Assembly: GCA_026225945.1 (NCBI GenBank)
Contig: JAMJFZ010002307.1
Location: 2,495,001 to 2,559,000, forward strand
DNA length: 64,000 nucleotides
Source of the DNA: Cricetomys ansorgei
Taxonomy: Eukaryota > Chordata > Mammalia > Rodentia > Nesomyidae
Direction: 5' to 3'
The position numbers were made by a program, and so were the translations under genes. Below are positions 12,250 through 24,425 of the stretch, piece by piece; position 1 is the stretch's first letter; every line of letters begins with the position of its first letter. Below the pieces are notes generated by a model, which worked only from the letters and a program-made list of their open reading frames with translations, made no database searches and had not been told where the DNA came from.

Positions 12250-12395
12250 GTAACTTTGTTTTTTTGTGGTTGATTTGAGACAGGATGCCACACTGTGGCT
12301 CTGGCAGACCTGGTACTCACTATGCTGCTCAAACTGGCTTCAAATCCATGGCAATCCCCACATCCCGCCTCTGTACAGCTCGGATTGCAGCTATC
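12250..12395 (-). mobile_element. B1-related SINE, reverse strand, diverged
   Basis: Contains a T-run, then tttgagacaggatgccac and a reversed B1-like body (caaactggcttcaaatcc). Confidence 0.6.
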
Positions 12396-12608
12396 CGGGT
12401 ATAGGTTGAGTAGGTTGAGACATTCAAACAGCAGGGAATGAGTAGGGTACTTTTTAGAGATTCCAACTGAGGGAGCAGTGGCATTTCCTGGCTGTGGCGA
12501 TGGGATGGGGAGGGGCAGAGAAGCAGGGCTGTATCTAAGTTCTGAAGCCAGTTCTTCAGAAAAGATCACCTCTGCCTTCCTTGTTCAGCATCATAAAGGG
12601 AAGAGCAC

Positions 12609-12622
12609 GGGGGGGGGGGGGG
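12609..12622 (+). repeat. Poly-G run
   Basis: Fourteen consecutive G residues followed by TAGC. Length in runs like this is prone to sequencing error. Confidence 0.9.
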
Positions 12623-13900
12623 TAGCAGGCACAGAGACACAGAGTCAGAGAGAAACAGAGACAAGAGCAAGCAAAAGAACAAGCTGTTATTGCTCAGATG
12701 GTACAAGCCTTGGTAAATACGCTTGTTTACATTTGTTGAATGAAGAGACAGCCCTCTGTGCCTGCTGGATCCTGGGGTTAGTGGGAGAAAGCAGGGGGCT
12801 AAGAGAAGACTGCTCTCATCTACCTTTAAGAAACACACAGTAAAGGAGGGATGAAGATGGTCTCCATCTGGGACTCTTGGTAACGCCTTGTCCCCTGCAC
12901 CTTCAGACACCTGATGATTTTCTAATCTTTTCTAACAGGGCTTGCAAAATCCAAGTAACATAAACATGCAGGGAAAATAATAAAAACGGAGATGAGTGAA
13001 GAAGTATCAGCAAAATCAGTCCCTGGCCCAGTCACAGCAAACCCTAAGCTGTGCTGCAGGATCTCCTGTGTATTCTAGTCCTTGATGTTTGTTGATTCTT
13101 CAGTGAACTGACTATTAAAGCTATAATCACATAGTTACATGAATTTGTTCTTGGGTTTTCTTCCACTTTAGCAAACATAAAGTTCTCATTTCTCAACACT
13201 GGGAGATATTCAAGGCCTTGCTCTACCCTAGTTTCTTGAATGCTCTGGGAGAGCATTCACACTGATGTACTGTTTCGGTCACAGATGACCCTGTGTTAAG
13301 CTCCCTCCAGAGCTGAAAGGATGTTGTTTGGTCTGATGTTTTTAGACAGATCAGCAGCAGCAAAGCTCCCAAGCAGAGGACCAGGTAGGAAACATTGCAG
13401 GCTCTGGGTCACAGTCTCCACTCAGTAACACAGCTCCGCTCATGCACCTCAGCTGAGCCTTCAGCAATGTGTCAGCGAATGGTTTGGGGAAATGTTAAAA
13501 AACAAACTTGATACATAATGAAATTTGAGTTTCTTTTCTGATGTATCATGAAATGTGACTTGTTTTTAACTTTCTTTTTCTAGTTCCTTAAAATGTAAAA
13601 AATCTTTCTTAGCTCACACATTAGACTTGAAGGTAAGCAGCAGACCTGGGGGCAGTAGCTTGCTGGCCTCTGCTCCAGAGTTCAGGGATAACAGGGTCAG
13701 AGGCTATGAGGCTCTCAGTGTATCACAGTCAGCCCTTTGCTGGTAGTGTTGATGGTTACCTCTAGCCAGCTTCCTCATTGCCTGATCTCTGGGTTTGGGC
13801 ACTTGTGGGGAGGAGGTGAATGCCTTGATCACCAAACCACTTGATTTTTAAGGGAGTCTGCAAAGGGATCACCATCAAGGCTCATCATATTTGGCCAGTA
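12623..13900. other. Intergenic, no feature recognised
   Basis: Nothing supportable is seen. Frames of 70-120 codons in 12478-12910 overlap on both strands and include the poly-G run, so they look accidental. Confidence 0.4.
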
Positions 13901-13904
13901 ACCA

Positions 13905-13906
<2 letters not shown>

Positions 13907-13950
<44 letters not shown>

Positions 13951-14195
13951 CTTACCTGTGTGCATACAGAAGTCAGAGGACAACATCAGGTGTGCCCCTA
14001 TGATACCTCCCCCTTTTGTATGAGATGGTATCCCCACTGGCCTGGAGCCTTTCTGTCTCTGCTTCTCCCATCACTCAGAGATGACAAGCACACACGGCCA
14101 CATCCACCTTTTAATGTGGGTTCTAGGAATCTAACTCAGATACTTATGCCTGTGCAAGTTCTTTACCATCATGCTAGCTCTCCAACTCCACTGGG
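13907..14195 (-). mobile_element. Reverse-strand tRNA-type SINE with GT tract
   Basis: A pure GT run (13907-13949) leads into agaagtcagaggacaacatc and a reversed SINE head (tgtgggttctaggaatctaa, catgctagctctccaact). Confidence 0.7.
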
Positions 14196-15056
14196 ATATT
14201 CTTAAAACCCTGGAGGAGCGATCATCCATCTACCTGAAGCTGGACAAGCATCTGGAGGGTCTCTCCATGATGTCTTCACAGAACCCAGATGTTTCCCAGG
14301 TAAATACCTTTCATCCTGCTTCTTCATTGTGCCTGAGAACATCTGGACAGCTGCCACCGTGAAACACAAAGGCAATTATTAAGTTAACCTCTCCTCACTG
14401 CTCTCTGCAACCCAGGCTGATAATAAGACAAAGAGCGATTTCCTTTTGTGGATTGTAGAACTGCACAGGCAAATACCTTTCCTCTGATCTGAGGGTGACT
14501 CAGAGCAGGAACACTACCTCAGAGTCCTGTGTGTCCTGCCTTTAGGCTGTGATCACAAGTCTGGATGTTTACCAGCTGTTTGTATGCCACTGTCTGAAGC
14601 ATGGTGACAATTGGGCCCTACTCTTTTCCTCTTAATTATTAAATTGTACCCTGGATAATTAAATGTTTCATTCCCTAAGGACAAAATGAAACATACTCAG
14701 TTTGGGACACACGGGACAAAGCAGGGCCGTTAAAACACACTGCAGTCATGAAAACGCTGTCTTCTCCATTAGCAGTCTCAAACATCTGGAAGGGGCCCAT
14801 GAGTAGGACATGTCCAGGACTGGAGGACTTGTTCAGACCAGGAAAGGCTGTCACCATGACCTTGTTGCATGCTTTCTCTACCTTCTGTTGGATGAAATTT
14901 GAGACTTGAAGAGTTCTGGGTGGTTATATCATCTGACAGAGTTTTTCTAGACCATTTCTTAACTCTATGGCAGAAGAATGATATTCCCCCACCTCTGACT
15001 TCAACTAGAAGTCCAGAATTTTTCAAATAAAATAAAAGTGCTCAGGAATCATTTTT
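14196..15056. other. Intergenic, no feature recognised
   Basis: No recognisable gene or repeat. Confidence 0.4.
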
Positions 15057-15057
15057 G

Positions 15058-15175
15058 AGCCAGGCATGGTGGCACAAACCTTTAATTCCAGTGCCAGGAG
15101 GCAGAAGCAGGCAGATCTCTGTGAGTTTGAGGACACCCAGAGCAAGACATATAGAGGCCCTGTCTCAAAAAGCCA
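15058..15175 (+). mobile_element. B1 SINE, slightly shortened
   Basis: Contains gccaggcatggtggcaca, ggaggcagaagcaggcagat and ccctgtctcaaaaag. The middle is diverged. Confidence 0.85.
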
Positions 15176-15232
15176 ATATACATATTCTTGGTGTCCTAAA
15201 CAACCCTTCCCTATGCTCCAGGCGTTTTTAAA

Positions 15233-15233
<1 letters not shown>

Positions 15234-15278
<45 letters not shown>

Positions 15279-15580
15279 TGTGTGTGTGTGTGTAGGTGGG
15301 TGCATGTGTGCGCAGCTGCATGTGCACATGTGTGAGTATGCATGTGGAGATCAGAGGTTGGCACTGGGTGTCCTGAATCATGTACCACTTGACTTAATGA
15401 ACAAGCTCTCTCTTTGAACCCAGAATTCTACCATCTACCTAGCCAGTGTGCCCTGGGGATCCTCACTTCTGCCTTTGGGCAGAGAGACTACAGGCTGGTC
15501 AAGACACCCTCAGGACCCAAACTCCATCCCCATGCTTCACAGTGAGTGCTCTATGCTGAGCCATCTCCCAGCTCCCTCAC
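15234..15580 (-). mobile_element. Reverse-strand B3-type SINE with GT tract
   Basis: A GT run (about 15235-15293) is followed by gtggagatcagaggttggca, a long body and the reversed head ending tgagccatctcccagctcc. Confidence 0.75.
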
Positions 15581-15874
15581 ATGGATATTTATATAAGCCA
15601 AGCAATGAACCACATACAAAGAGGAATGCCATTTTTCCTGAGAATTTCACAGGCCCTAAGGCAAAGTCACTCATGCTGAGAGTTGTTGGTGGGTAGAGTG
15701 ATCTACAGAACTAAGTTTGTAAAGCAAGGACTGGGGTTTGCATGTCTGTATCTTCGCAGTGGGGAAAAAAACAAAACAGTAAACGTGGGCCTAGTCAGTG
15801 TGTGGCTGATTCTTTCAAATGGGGATGTTAATGCCACAAATAAAACAGGTAAACTTAAAAAATAGCCTCATTTT

Positions 15875-16018
15875 GTTTTGTTAGCTTGTTTGAGACAGGG
15901 TTTCCCTATGCAGCCCTGGCTGTCCTAGAACTCACTAGATAAACCAGGCTGACCTCAAAGTCACAAAGATCCACCTGCTTCTGCCTCCCAAGTGCTGGGA
16001 TCAAACCACACCCAGGTA
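15875..16018 (-). mobile_element. B1 SINE, reverse strand
   Basis: Starts with a T-rich tail and gagacagggtttccctatg, continues through tgtcctagaactcactag, and ends tcccaagtgctgggatcaaa with accacacccagg. Confidence 0.9.
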
Positions 16019-16019
16019 G

Positions 16020-16135
16020 CTTTGACTTTTTAAAAGATTCATTTTAAACATTTTTAATCACACCCCCCCATATTAAGTATATGCATATGTGCCTGCAGCT
16101 GCCAGAAGAGGATGCTGCCCGCCCCTACCCCCCGA
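16020..16135 (-). mobile_element. B2-type tail fragment, reverse strand
   Basis: Contains tttttaaaagattcatttta, a reversed B2 tail motif, then atgtgcctgcagctgccaga and a C-rich stretch. The head is missing. Confidence 0.5.
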
Positions 16136-17972
16136 GAAAGTGCCTACACTGAAGCAGTTGTATGTGCAGACTAGATTAGAATAGATTATGTAGGCTGTCT
16201 TCACAACCTTCAGATATATGAAGACCTTTGAGGAAAAAGGGAGCTGGTAACTAGTTACGTTTAGAGAGGAAAATCAGAAGCACAGTGCTTAAGCTAATGT
16301 AGAAGTACCATGAGTTTAATAGAAGACAGAACCTGAAATGTGAGTCCACTACAGATAAGAACAGCAGACACTCAGAGAGTTTGGAATTTAGCTGACCTGG
16401 AAGCAAAGCTTGTCTGGGAAGTTAACATCAGGCCACACAGATCGGGGTGGGCAGTGAAAAAAAGAAGTGTGATTCCGTGAGTGAATATGTTAATGACTTT
16501 GATATTTGCATACAACATGACCAAACAGAATAGTCACAGTACCCAAGGGCAATTGAGGGGTGACGGAGAACTGGCTGGTGATGTGCCACACAGTCCACGG
16601 TAAATGTCTAGATGAGGGAACAGACACTGGAGACGTTTACATGTTTCCTCATTCATCAGAGGATGGACCAGAGGCATACAACATGCTAGATAGATACTGT
16701 TCTCAGCACTTGAACCACACCATTGACCTTGGGGGGTTAGAGGGGTGCTCACACTAAGCAGTAAACACAATAAGCTAATTACGAATTATGCCAAGGGAGG
16801 ATAAGTATCGAGAAAGGAAGGAAAATGACTCAGATAATGGAGTCAAAGCTCAGAACAGTCAGGGCAAGATGTACAGGCGACGAAGATTCCAAGAAGTGAA
16901 CCCCAGAGGCCATCACCTCTGGAGACAGCTCCAGGACAAGGAGCTAAGGCCAGCCCCCAGGGACGAGGACACATGCGTTGGTCAGGAATAGCAGGGAGGT
17001 GACTCATGTGGCTGAGAGGCAGTGGCGAGGAGAAGCAGATGAAGCTGGAGGTCGGTGAGGTAGAAAGTCTCCAGAGGCCTGTGCCTGTCTCCCGACTCTG
17101 CGTTTTCCTGTTAGGAGACCTGGCTGTTGAACACGATGGAGATCGGATCTAACTTTGAGTTAAACGTCCCACCCAGGCTGCTGGGTGAAGACAGCAAAGA
17201 CCTTTGTGAGGCTCTTGTCACAGCTCTGGGTTGAAATGACTCCAGCAGGTGGGAGGCAACAGAGGTGATTACTAAGTGACCCGTGCTACATGTAAAGAAT
17301 GGAAAGAGAGCTCTGTATGAATGTTCCAAGCCTCATTGAGTGGGCATGGTGGCTGGGATGGGGGGGGGGCGGATATCAGAGGGGAGGGGACAGTGTGAGT
17401 CCTTCATCTTGAATCAAGCCACAGATGAACAGTTTCTGGGGCGGTCCAGGACATAACCACGGAGACCTCAGCTGGGCACTAACCACTGCTCTGCATTCCC
17501 TGTTCTATGGGATCCTGACCTGAGCCTCACCCCGATCTGTCCAGGGCCCAGAACACCAATGCTCCCTCCCTGGTCCTGCTTCTGGCCTGACTGCTTGTTT
17601 AAGCAATCTGTCCTGTTTAACCCAGTTCCTTGATTTTACCACCATTATTTCCAGGTCTAGGAACCCTCCTGCCGGAGTGATATTAGCAGAGCCTTGGAGG
17701 TTCCCGGCTGCTTCTTCCAACAGCCCTTCCCTTCTGCTCTTCCCCAAACCAAGGGCTCAGTCCCAGCAAGACCTGTCACCCTAAGTCAACCTGCCATGCC
17801 CAGTTGAGCTCTGCTCCCCAGCCAGCTCTATGACCCTTGGTGTAGGCGCCACCCCTGTTCCAAGCTCTGCTAGGCCACAGGTGTTTCTTCAGCAGTGTCA
17901 AGCTTTCCGCATGCTCCGGTTCCACAGTTTTTGGTTTGTGGCTAAATCGCATTTGTTAAGCTTATTCATTAA

Positions 17973-18003
<31 letters not shown>

Positions 18004-18285
18004 TTCCAGGCAGTGTTGTGGATGACACCTGGAGTGTGACTGCCATTTCAGGAGGACTTGACCTCGGTCCGTGGGGTGGAGAAGGAGCGGCACAAGGTTT
18101 TTCTTCCACACGGAGAGCGTAAAGCCTTAACAAACCAGGTTCAAAGAGAAATGGACAGATTGCCCATCTGCTCAGGAGACAAAGGATCACTTCAGGACCA
18201 GCCTGCTAGTGGTTAAGGCACCGAGTTCAGATACAGATGAGAAATCAGACTTAGCACCTTAAGTGTGCTATGGAAGAAATCTGCA
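16136..18285. other. Intergenic, largely unrecognised
   Basis: About 2.1 kb with no gene or clear transposon. It holds only a G-run near 17360-17369 and an AAAC-rich run at 17968-18002. Confidence 0.45.
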
Positions 18286-18289
18286 TTTT

Positions 18290-18460
18290 ATTTAGTTATT
18301 TGTTTTATTTGTTTGTTTGTTTATTTAGATCTAGGGTCTCACTAAGATGTTGAGGCTGGTCTTGAATTCCTTCTGTAGCTCAGACAGGGGCTTGAACATT
18401 TGATTTTCCTGTCTCAGCCTCCCATGTAGCTGGAACTGCAAGTGCGTGCCACCAGGACCC
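18290..18460 (-). mobile_element. B1/B4-related SINE, reverse strand
   Basis: A TTTG/TTTA tail is followed by agggtctcactaagatg, gctggtcttgaattcc and cagcctcccatgtagctgg. The blocks are 7SL-like but diverged. Confidence 0.6.
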
Positions 18461-18529
18461 CCAAAGCATTGATTTTTATTCCATGTATTCAGGTGGCCAT
18501 ATTGTAACTGAACCACTTAATACTTCCCA

Positions 18530-18885
18530 CGTGTGTCTGTCTGTCTGTGTGTATGCGCACACGCGTGCATGTGTATGTATGCGTGTTCATGCTTTCATGG
18601 TGTATTCCGGTATGTTTGCAGGCATGCCCATGCAGAGGCCAGAGGCGGATGCTGAGTGTCTGCCACTCACACTTTCCACCTTGTATTTTGAAACAAGGTT
18701 TCTCACTGAACTTTCAGTTTGCAGGCTGCCTAGGCTGGAAACCGAGTCCCAGGGTCCTCCTGTCTGCACATGCCCAGTGCTGGAGGGTACACACCACTGC
18801 TGCATCTGGCTTCTTATCCGAGCACTGGAGGTCTGAGCTCAGGCCCCTATACTTCACAGCAAGCACTGAGTATTCTCCAGTCCCT
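18530..18885 (-). mobile_element. Reverse-strand B3-type SINE
   Basis: A GT/ATGT-rich stretch precedes cagaggccagaggcggatgc and aaacaaggtttctcactgaa. The end resembles a SINE head (caagcactgagtattctcc). Same layout as the element at 3345-3712. Confidence 0.6.
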
Positions 18886-19329
18886 GAGCAACTGAAACCT
18901 CACCAACGATTGGTAAATACTTGCTTTCGCCCTATGGGATGAAGCAGAGGTACAGAACAAAACCACGAAGTACACACAGATACTCGGGAGTGACGCCAGT
19001 CATCTTGACTGTGATTTCTAGTAGCTGGCGGTCTTTCTGAAACAAAGTCTGGATGTGTGGGCATTCTCCCAGACACCCTTAAAAGAATCTAAATTAGTAA
19101 TCTGAGCAGCTTGGGGTGTCAGCATGGCACTAATAGCAATAAGCGGATCCAGGGTGGATTTTTGTGGGTATGGAGATGATTCTGGGTGGGCCAAACTTAA
19201 TCCACTCCACTTTACCCATAAATGGTGCACTGTAGAACCCAGTCTCCAAAGTCAGCACGGAAACATTCTCCAGCTGCCTGTTTACGTTATGAATGAAACT
19301 AAGTCAGTCATTTAAGAATTGCCTTCTGT

Positions 19330-19615
19330 GTCAGCTCTTCTCCTCCCTGGTAAAAGGCCTTGCTCAGCCAACCAAGGGGAGGGACGGCTGGCTTATGGCT
19401 ACAGATACAGTTGATCATGATGGGAAAAGTGTGGTGGAGGTTCCTGCTCACATCTAGGCGGGTCAGGGACAGGGCAGGAAGTAGGGTGGGTTGTAAACCT
19501 TAAGGATTTCCCCCAGAATGACCCACTTCCTGAAAGTCTCACATCCTCCCCCAAACAGCGCCACCAACTGGAGACTGAGGGATCTTTACACATGAGCCTC
19601 TGGGGGGGGGGCATT
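19330..19615 (+). repeat. Dispersed rodent repeat, family not named
   Basis: Holds gctggcttatggctacagat, ttgatcatgatgggaaa and a block ending ccccaaacagcgccaccaac. Several relatives lie in this window (about 21010-21390, 22465-22640, 39555-39910, 40750-41010). I cannot name the family by eye. Confidence 0.5.
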
Positions 19616-19984
19616 TCACATGCAGACCTCAGCATTTCCCACTGCTGTGTCCTGAAAAACTGCCAATCAAAAGACTCCTAGGCAAAAAAGGTGGGGATGA
19701 GCAGCACCCAGGAGTTAGCTAATCCATGGCTAACGTTCTATGTGAATCTGTGCCCGAACACACGACCATGACCCAGAACACAAGCGGGAGCCCAATGCCA
19801 CTGTCACCTGCCGAGCACAGCTGCTCTTGTCACAAACAAACAAACAAACAAAATGTAAACCAAAAACGAAAAAAGCTACTGGAACAGGATGAAAAAGCCT
19901 TGCTCGAAACTCTTTCCCCTTTCCTGATACCAAGGTTTACCACCAGATGTGTATTTTGTTTAAAAAAAAAAGAAAACAAGGTGT

Positions 19985-20110
19985 GGAGGTAAAAGGATTA
20001 TCTCAACGATAAGGCCAGCCTGGGCTACACACAGAACTCCAGTCCAGCTAGAGCGAGAGAAAGGAGGGAAGCAGGGAGGGGAAGAGGGGAGAGGAGAGGG
20101 AAAGAGAGAA
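19985..20110 (+). mobile_element. B1 fragment joined to GA-rich tract
   Basis: The motif aaggccagcctgggctacac marks a B1 middle segment. A purine-rich tract of GAGG/GAAGG type follows at 20053-20112. Confidence 0.5.
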
Positions 20111-20739
20111 GATGGAAACGGTGTGGTATGCTGCCGTTCTGAATCCTGGGTGCCTGGACCGACCAAGGTGAGTCGCTCACATCTGTGAGCCATGGTTTCC
20201 TCCTATGCAAAGTGGAGACAATAAATTCACCCCCAGCTGTGCGTGGTTATGTGTTGGTGTTGTATTCTCCCTGTCCCTGGGCTCCCTGAACAGCAACCAT
20301 ACTTCCTGCCAGCCATCCTTACAGACTGCATCCTTAGCTCCACTGCACTGCCTCCCGTACGCACACTGCAGCCAACCACCAACTGTCTGGAATCTCTGTG
20401 ATGGGTTAAGGGGGCTCCAGTCACATGCTCCATCTGCCTGCACTGGGTGCTCTGGAACCCACTGGAGAATCTCAGCCTGGCCGAGTCTCTCACGCGCTTT
20501 GTTTCTTAAGACTCTTCAGAGCGAGCGATTTCTTGGGCCTGAGGTGAAAACAGGTGGTGCGGCCGAGGAGGAGCACTGGGTGGACCTCTCTTTCTCATTT
20601 CTCTTTTTCATCTTTCTAGTCATGCTTTATTTGCATGTTTGCACCACCGTTCGAGGGAGATGACATTTATGTCCCCTCACACCCAGGCTGAGAGCTTCCC
20701 CTCCCAAGGCAGCTGCTCTGCGGATGGAAATGATGTGGG

Positions 20740-20925
20740 CTTTCGAACGCTGCAGGCGGTGGTTCTAAGCCTGGCTCTGGTATTTACTACCCGTGTGGCT
20801 AACAATGACTTCTCTGAACTCACAGTTCCTCATCTGTGTAAGACAGAACTCACATCTACTCCTCGAGTCCCTTGTGATTAGAGAGGCTTGCATCTGAGCT
20901 GTGCACAGCGATCAATAAGCCCCAC
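20740..20925 (+). mobile_element. MIR SINE, ancient
   Basis: Contains cctggctctggtatttacta, the position-matched tgtggctaa block and cagttcctcatctgtgtaag, in MIR order. MIRs predate the placental radiation, so the flanking sequence should align across mammals. Confidence 0.65.
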
Positions 20926-21009
20926 TCGCCCATCGGGGCTTCCTCCTCTTTATTCTGTGCTATGTCACGAGTTTGAAGTTACTTACTCTCTATGCCCCCT
21001 TGTTCTTTG

Positions 21010-21390
21010 CTCTGCCTTTTCTCCGCCTTCGTCATTTTTTCTGGTTTCATTTCTATGGCTATAAATATAAAATACACTGACAAAAAGCCACCAAGTGGAG
21101 GGGTTATTTGGCTTGCGCGTTCCAGACTGCAGCCCGTCACTGCGGAGGGGTCAGAGCAGGAACTCAAGCAGCAAATCAGATCACATCCACAGTCAAGAGC
21201 AGAGAAAGGTGCTCACACTGCCTGCTTGTTGTTTCGCGTAGCTTTTTCCTGTCCTAGATAGTTCAAGAACGCGCCTGCCCAGGGAATGATGTCGCCCACA
21301 GTGGGAGACAGCTAGCCAGTACAATCATCTCTAAACCTCAGTGCCCCTCAACCAAAGGGATTAGCATAGGAGCTCTTGTCTCAGAGAGCC
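21010..21390 (+). repeat. Dispersed rodent repeat, family not named
   Basis: Contains ttatttggcttgcgcgttcc, tcagagcaggaactcaagc and cagggaatgatgtcgcccac. These blocks match a very common rodent interspersed element as I remember it, in the same orientation as the copy at 19330. Confidence 0.5.
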
Positions 21391-22464
21391 TCAGGCCGAA
21401 CTCACACCCTTCCTCCCAGCCGTCCCCACAGAGGAGTCCGGACTCGCAGGCTGCGTGGGACTGTGCCTGAAGCCCAAAGGACATCAGAAGGCTCTGCACA
21501 CGTGGGTTCTGTGTCCTCCCTGGTCACACTCCGGCTCTGGTCTCTTGTCTCTCTGGTTGCTTATTGAATCTCACTTTTTACACTCATCATGAGGGAACTG
21601 CCTTCATGTTTTTCTAACCTCAAATTTCCTCTTTTCAAATTAACTTTTCCCCTTCCTGCCAAATTACTCTCTCCTCTCGCCTACACACGCTGCAAAGCCA
21701 CCCAAGGGCCCCCAGTCTATTCTTGAGTTGTGAGAGGACATTTCCTTAAACGTTAGTATTCTTAATTCTTTTAATCTCTTAAAGTTTCGAGCTACAGCCA
21801 TTTCAGGATAAACCTAGCACCATATTTCTATCCACGGAGGTTTGGTTTTCTTCGGCCCACAAGATGATGACATCGTGCCTGTCTGTGTTCAGATGTGTGC
21901 AGCCATTCATTCATAATGATTTCTCCCTAAACATGTCTCCCTTCCCCTACCATCTCCCTCTTCCTCTGAGCCAGTAACTCCTACTCATGATCTCCACTAT
22001 CCATCCGATCTACCCAACGCAAGACCCAGGTGTCATCCAGTGGCCACGCTGCGCATGTCCTGAACACAGAAGTCACCCTTTAAGTTCAGCCAAATACAAA
22101 CTTTTGTCTGCTCTGACACTTTAGTAGAACATGGGTTTCTTTTTTGACCTTCTCTGGAGAGTAGATGTAAATCTAGGACTGAAGTTGTCCAGCAATTTAG
22201 GGGAAATCCAGATGTCAGTCCCAAGACCTCTTCCCATCCACAGGGCCCATCCGTTCCCAGGTCCCAGGCGCCCTGTTAGTCATAAGCTGGGTCCAACTTC
22301 CTCCCTATAGCCAGTCACCACAGTACACAGCCTCTGGGCCCAAACCCCATTCCCTTCTTCTACAGCTTTGTCCCGTGTCTGCTGTGCCCTGGACCCAGCT
22401 TCACCCTGCTGTAGACAAACACCGGCTCCTTAACTTGCTTGTCGGTTACAGAAAAAGAGAAAAC
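21391..22464. other. Intergenic, no feature recognised
   Basis: Pyrimidine-rich unique sequence. No gene or named repeat is supportable. Confidence 0.4.
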
Positions 22465-22640
22465 CTTTGTATTAGCCATTTTTTTCTTTTCTATGACAAG
22501 AATACCTGATCAAAGCAAACTTACGGAAGGAAGGCAGGTTTACGTCCTTCACAGTTTTAGCCGATGGTCTGCCACGGCGGGGAAGGAACACAAGGCTGCT
22601 GGCCACATCACACGGGCAGGAAGCAGAGATGTCCGTCAAT
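22465..22640 (+). repeat. Dispersed rodent repeat fragment
   Basis: Contains ttctatgacaagaatacctg, ggaaggaaggcaggttt and ccacggcggggaagg. This is the left part of the same family as 40750-41010. Confidence 0.45.
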
Positions 22641-22911
22641 GGCGTTCCATTCACTTCCTCCTTTCTATTCCGTCCCAGGACCCCAGCCCAGGGGATGGTT
22701 GGTCTTATTAGGCTGGGTCTTATTGAATCATATATAGAAAGTCCCTCACAGACAGGCCCAGAGACATTTCTCCTAGGCAGTTCTGGATGCTGTCAGCCCC
22801 CTTGGTGCTGAACACATAGTAATGTCAGATTTGGGGCTGTTTCGGTTAATCCTCCATATGTTCAATTTGTATTTCTATTTTTCAAATTAGAAAATTAAAA
22901 GGAAACTGGGG

Positions 22912-23038
22912 ATAATGGTACCAGCCTGTAGTCCCAGCACTCAGGTGGTAGAGGCAGGAAGAGGCTAACCTCAGCTACATAGTGAATTCAAGGCCAGCCT
23001 GAGCAACAGGAGACCGTGTCTCAATTTTTTTTTTTCTT
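22912..23038 (+). mobile_element. B1-related SINE
   Basis: Contains cagcctgtagtcccagcact, aaggccagcctgagcaacag and agaccgtgtctcaa, with a T-run after it. A diverged early-B1 type. Confidence 0.7.
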
Positions 23039-23039
23039 T

Positions 23040-24075
23040 AAAATGGATGAAGGAAGAAAGTCATGTGACAAGAAAACTGACTTGTAGAGATGGGGCAGCA
23101 GCTTCCCGACTGTCTTCTTAGGCCACACTCAGGATCATCTACCTGGTTCTGGACACAAAGCCATGTTTGTCTAATCTCAAGCCAGCCTTCTTTCTGCTCT
23201 GTGCGGGAGGCAGGAGGACAGCTCGGTGCTCCTAAGAGCTTCACCAACACCGGCTTTCTATGATCTCAGCCAGCACAGTCTTCCCGGACACTGTCCTGAC
23301 GTGGCCATCCAGTCTTCCATCTGTGGCTCTTCACTCAGTGAGCGAGACCCTGCTAGGTCCTCAGCATGGAGAAGACACCTCACTGTCCATCCTCACACAG
23401 CTCGCCATACAATGAAGACACTTGGCTTCCTACAGCCACACAGTGAGAGTTTCAGGAAATCCTACCAAACCCTGTTATCTGTCGACATGGTAGAGATTGA
23501 AAGAGACTTGACCAAATGTGGCCCTACCTATCCCCTTGACTGACTCCTCGGGTCCAAGGCAAGTGGGCTCAAAATAAGGTTTCTACAATGTGCTCAAAAC
23601 AAAACCACCCAAAAGCAAATGCTGGAAACTTCTTGGATCTATTCCAAGTTCCGTCTCAAGGGGACCAGAGGCGGAGCTCCCCACCAATGCTCCAGCAGCA
23701 TCCTGCTCTCAGGGGGCCCCGGTGACCCCAATCACTAGTTCCTCTGCAACTGGGCTTGCCCATCTCAAGAGATGTAAGTTCTCACAATTTAAACTTCATG
23801 GCTGGAGCTCAGTGTAGCCCATCATTTCTGATGATGGACACCACTGAAGCCCTCAAAGAGGACAAGTTCCCAGGATTCCCGGAAGCCTACCATCCCATCA
23901 AGGAGTCCAGAGGTTTCTTTTCTGATAGAAATCTATGCCGCAGTAATCGTGCTGATTCCAGGACCCTTTGATGATATTTTCCAGTAATAAACCAGGGCTT
24001 GAAAGGTATCACCATTAGCTTCTGTGCTTACTCATTTTTAAACACACTCAGTTACAAATATTAAGCCATAACACA
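23040..24075. other. Intergenic, no feature recognised
   Basis: Unique-looking sequence with open frames up to 105 codons and no recognisable protein signature. Confidence 0.4.
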
Positions 24076-24079
24076 AATG

Positions 24080-24425
24080 TTACAGCTTGACTCTGAAATG
24101 CCCCAGCAGGTGCCTGCTTTAGGCATGTTTCCCAACCGTGGGCGCTATTCAGGATGGCCATGTGGTGCTTTAAGAGGTAGGATCAGGTAGGAGGTAGGTC
24201 CCTGGAGTTGGGCTTTAGAAGATTATGGCTTGGGTCCAGGATTCTGATTTCTCTCCGCTTCCTGATCCAGCATAATATAAAAACTCTGTGTCATGTGCTT
24301 CCACCATAGTGAATGCAGCCTTCCCTGTCACAGTGGGCTAAACCCTCCGAAGCTAGGAGCCAAGCGAGTCTTTTCTCCTTTAAGTTGATTCGTACAGGTG
24401 GTTTGGTCACAGCGACACCAGAGTG
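24080..24425 (+). repeat. Dispersed repeat, probable old LTR-like element
   Basis: Starts acagcttgactctgaaatg and ends with a ctcctttaagttgattcgta block and tggtttggtcacagcgaca. These are end motifs of a common rodent element, here diverged. Family not assigned. Confidence 0.45.
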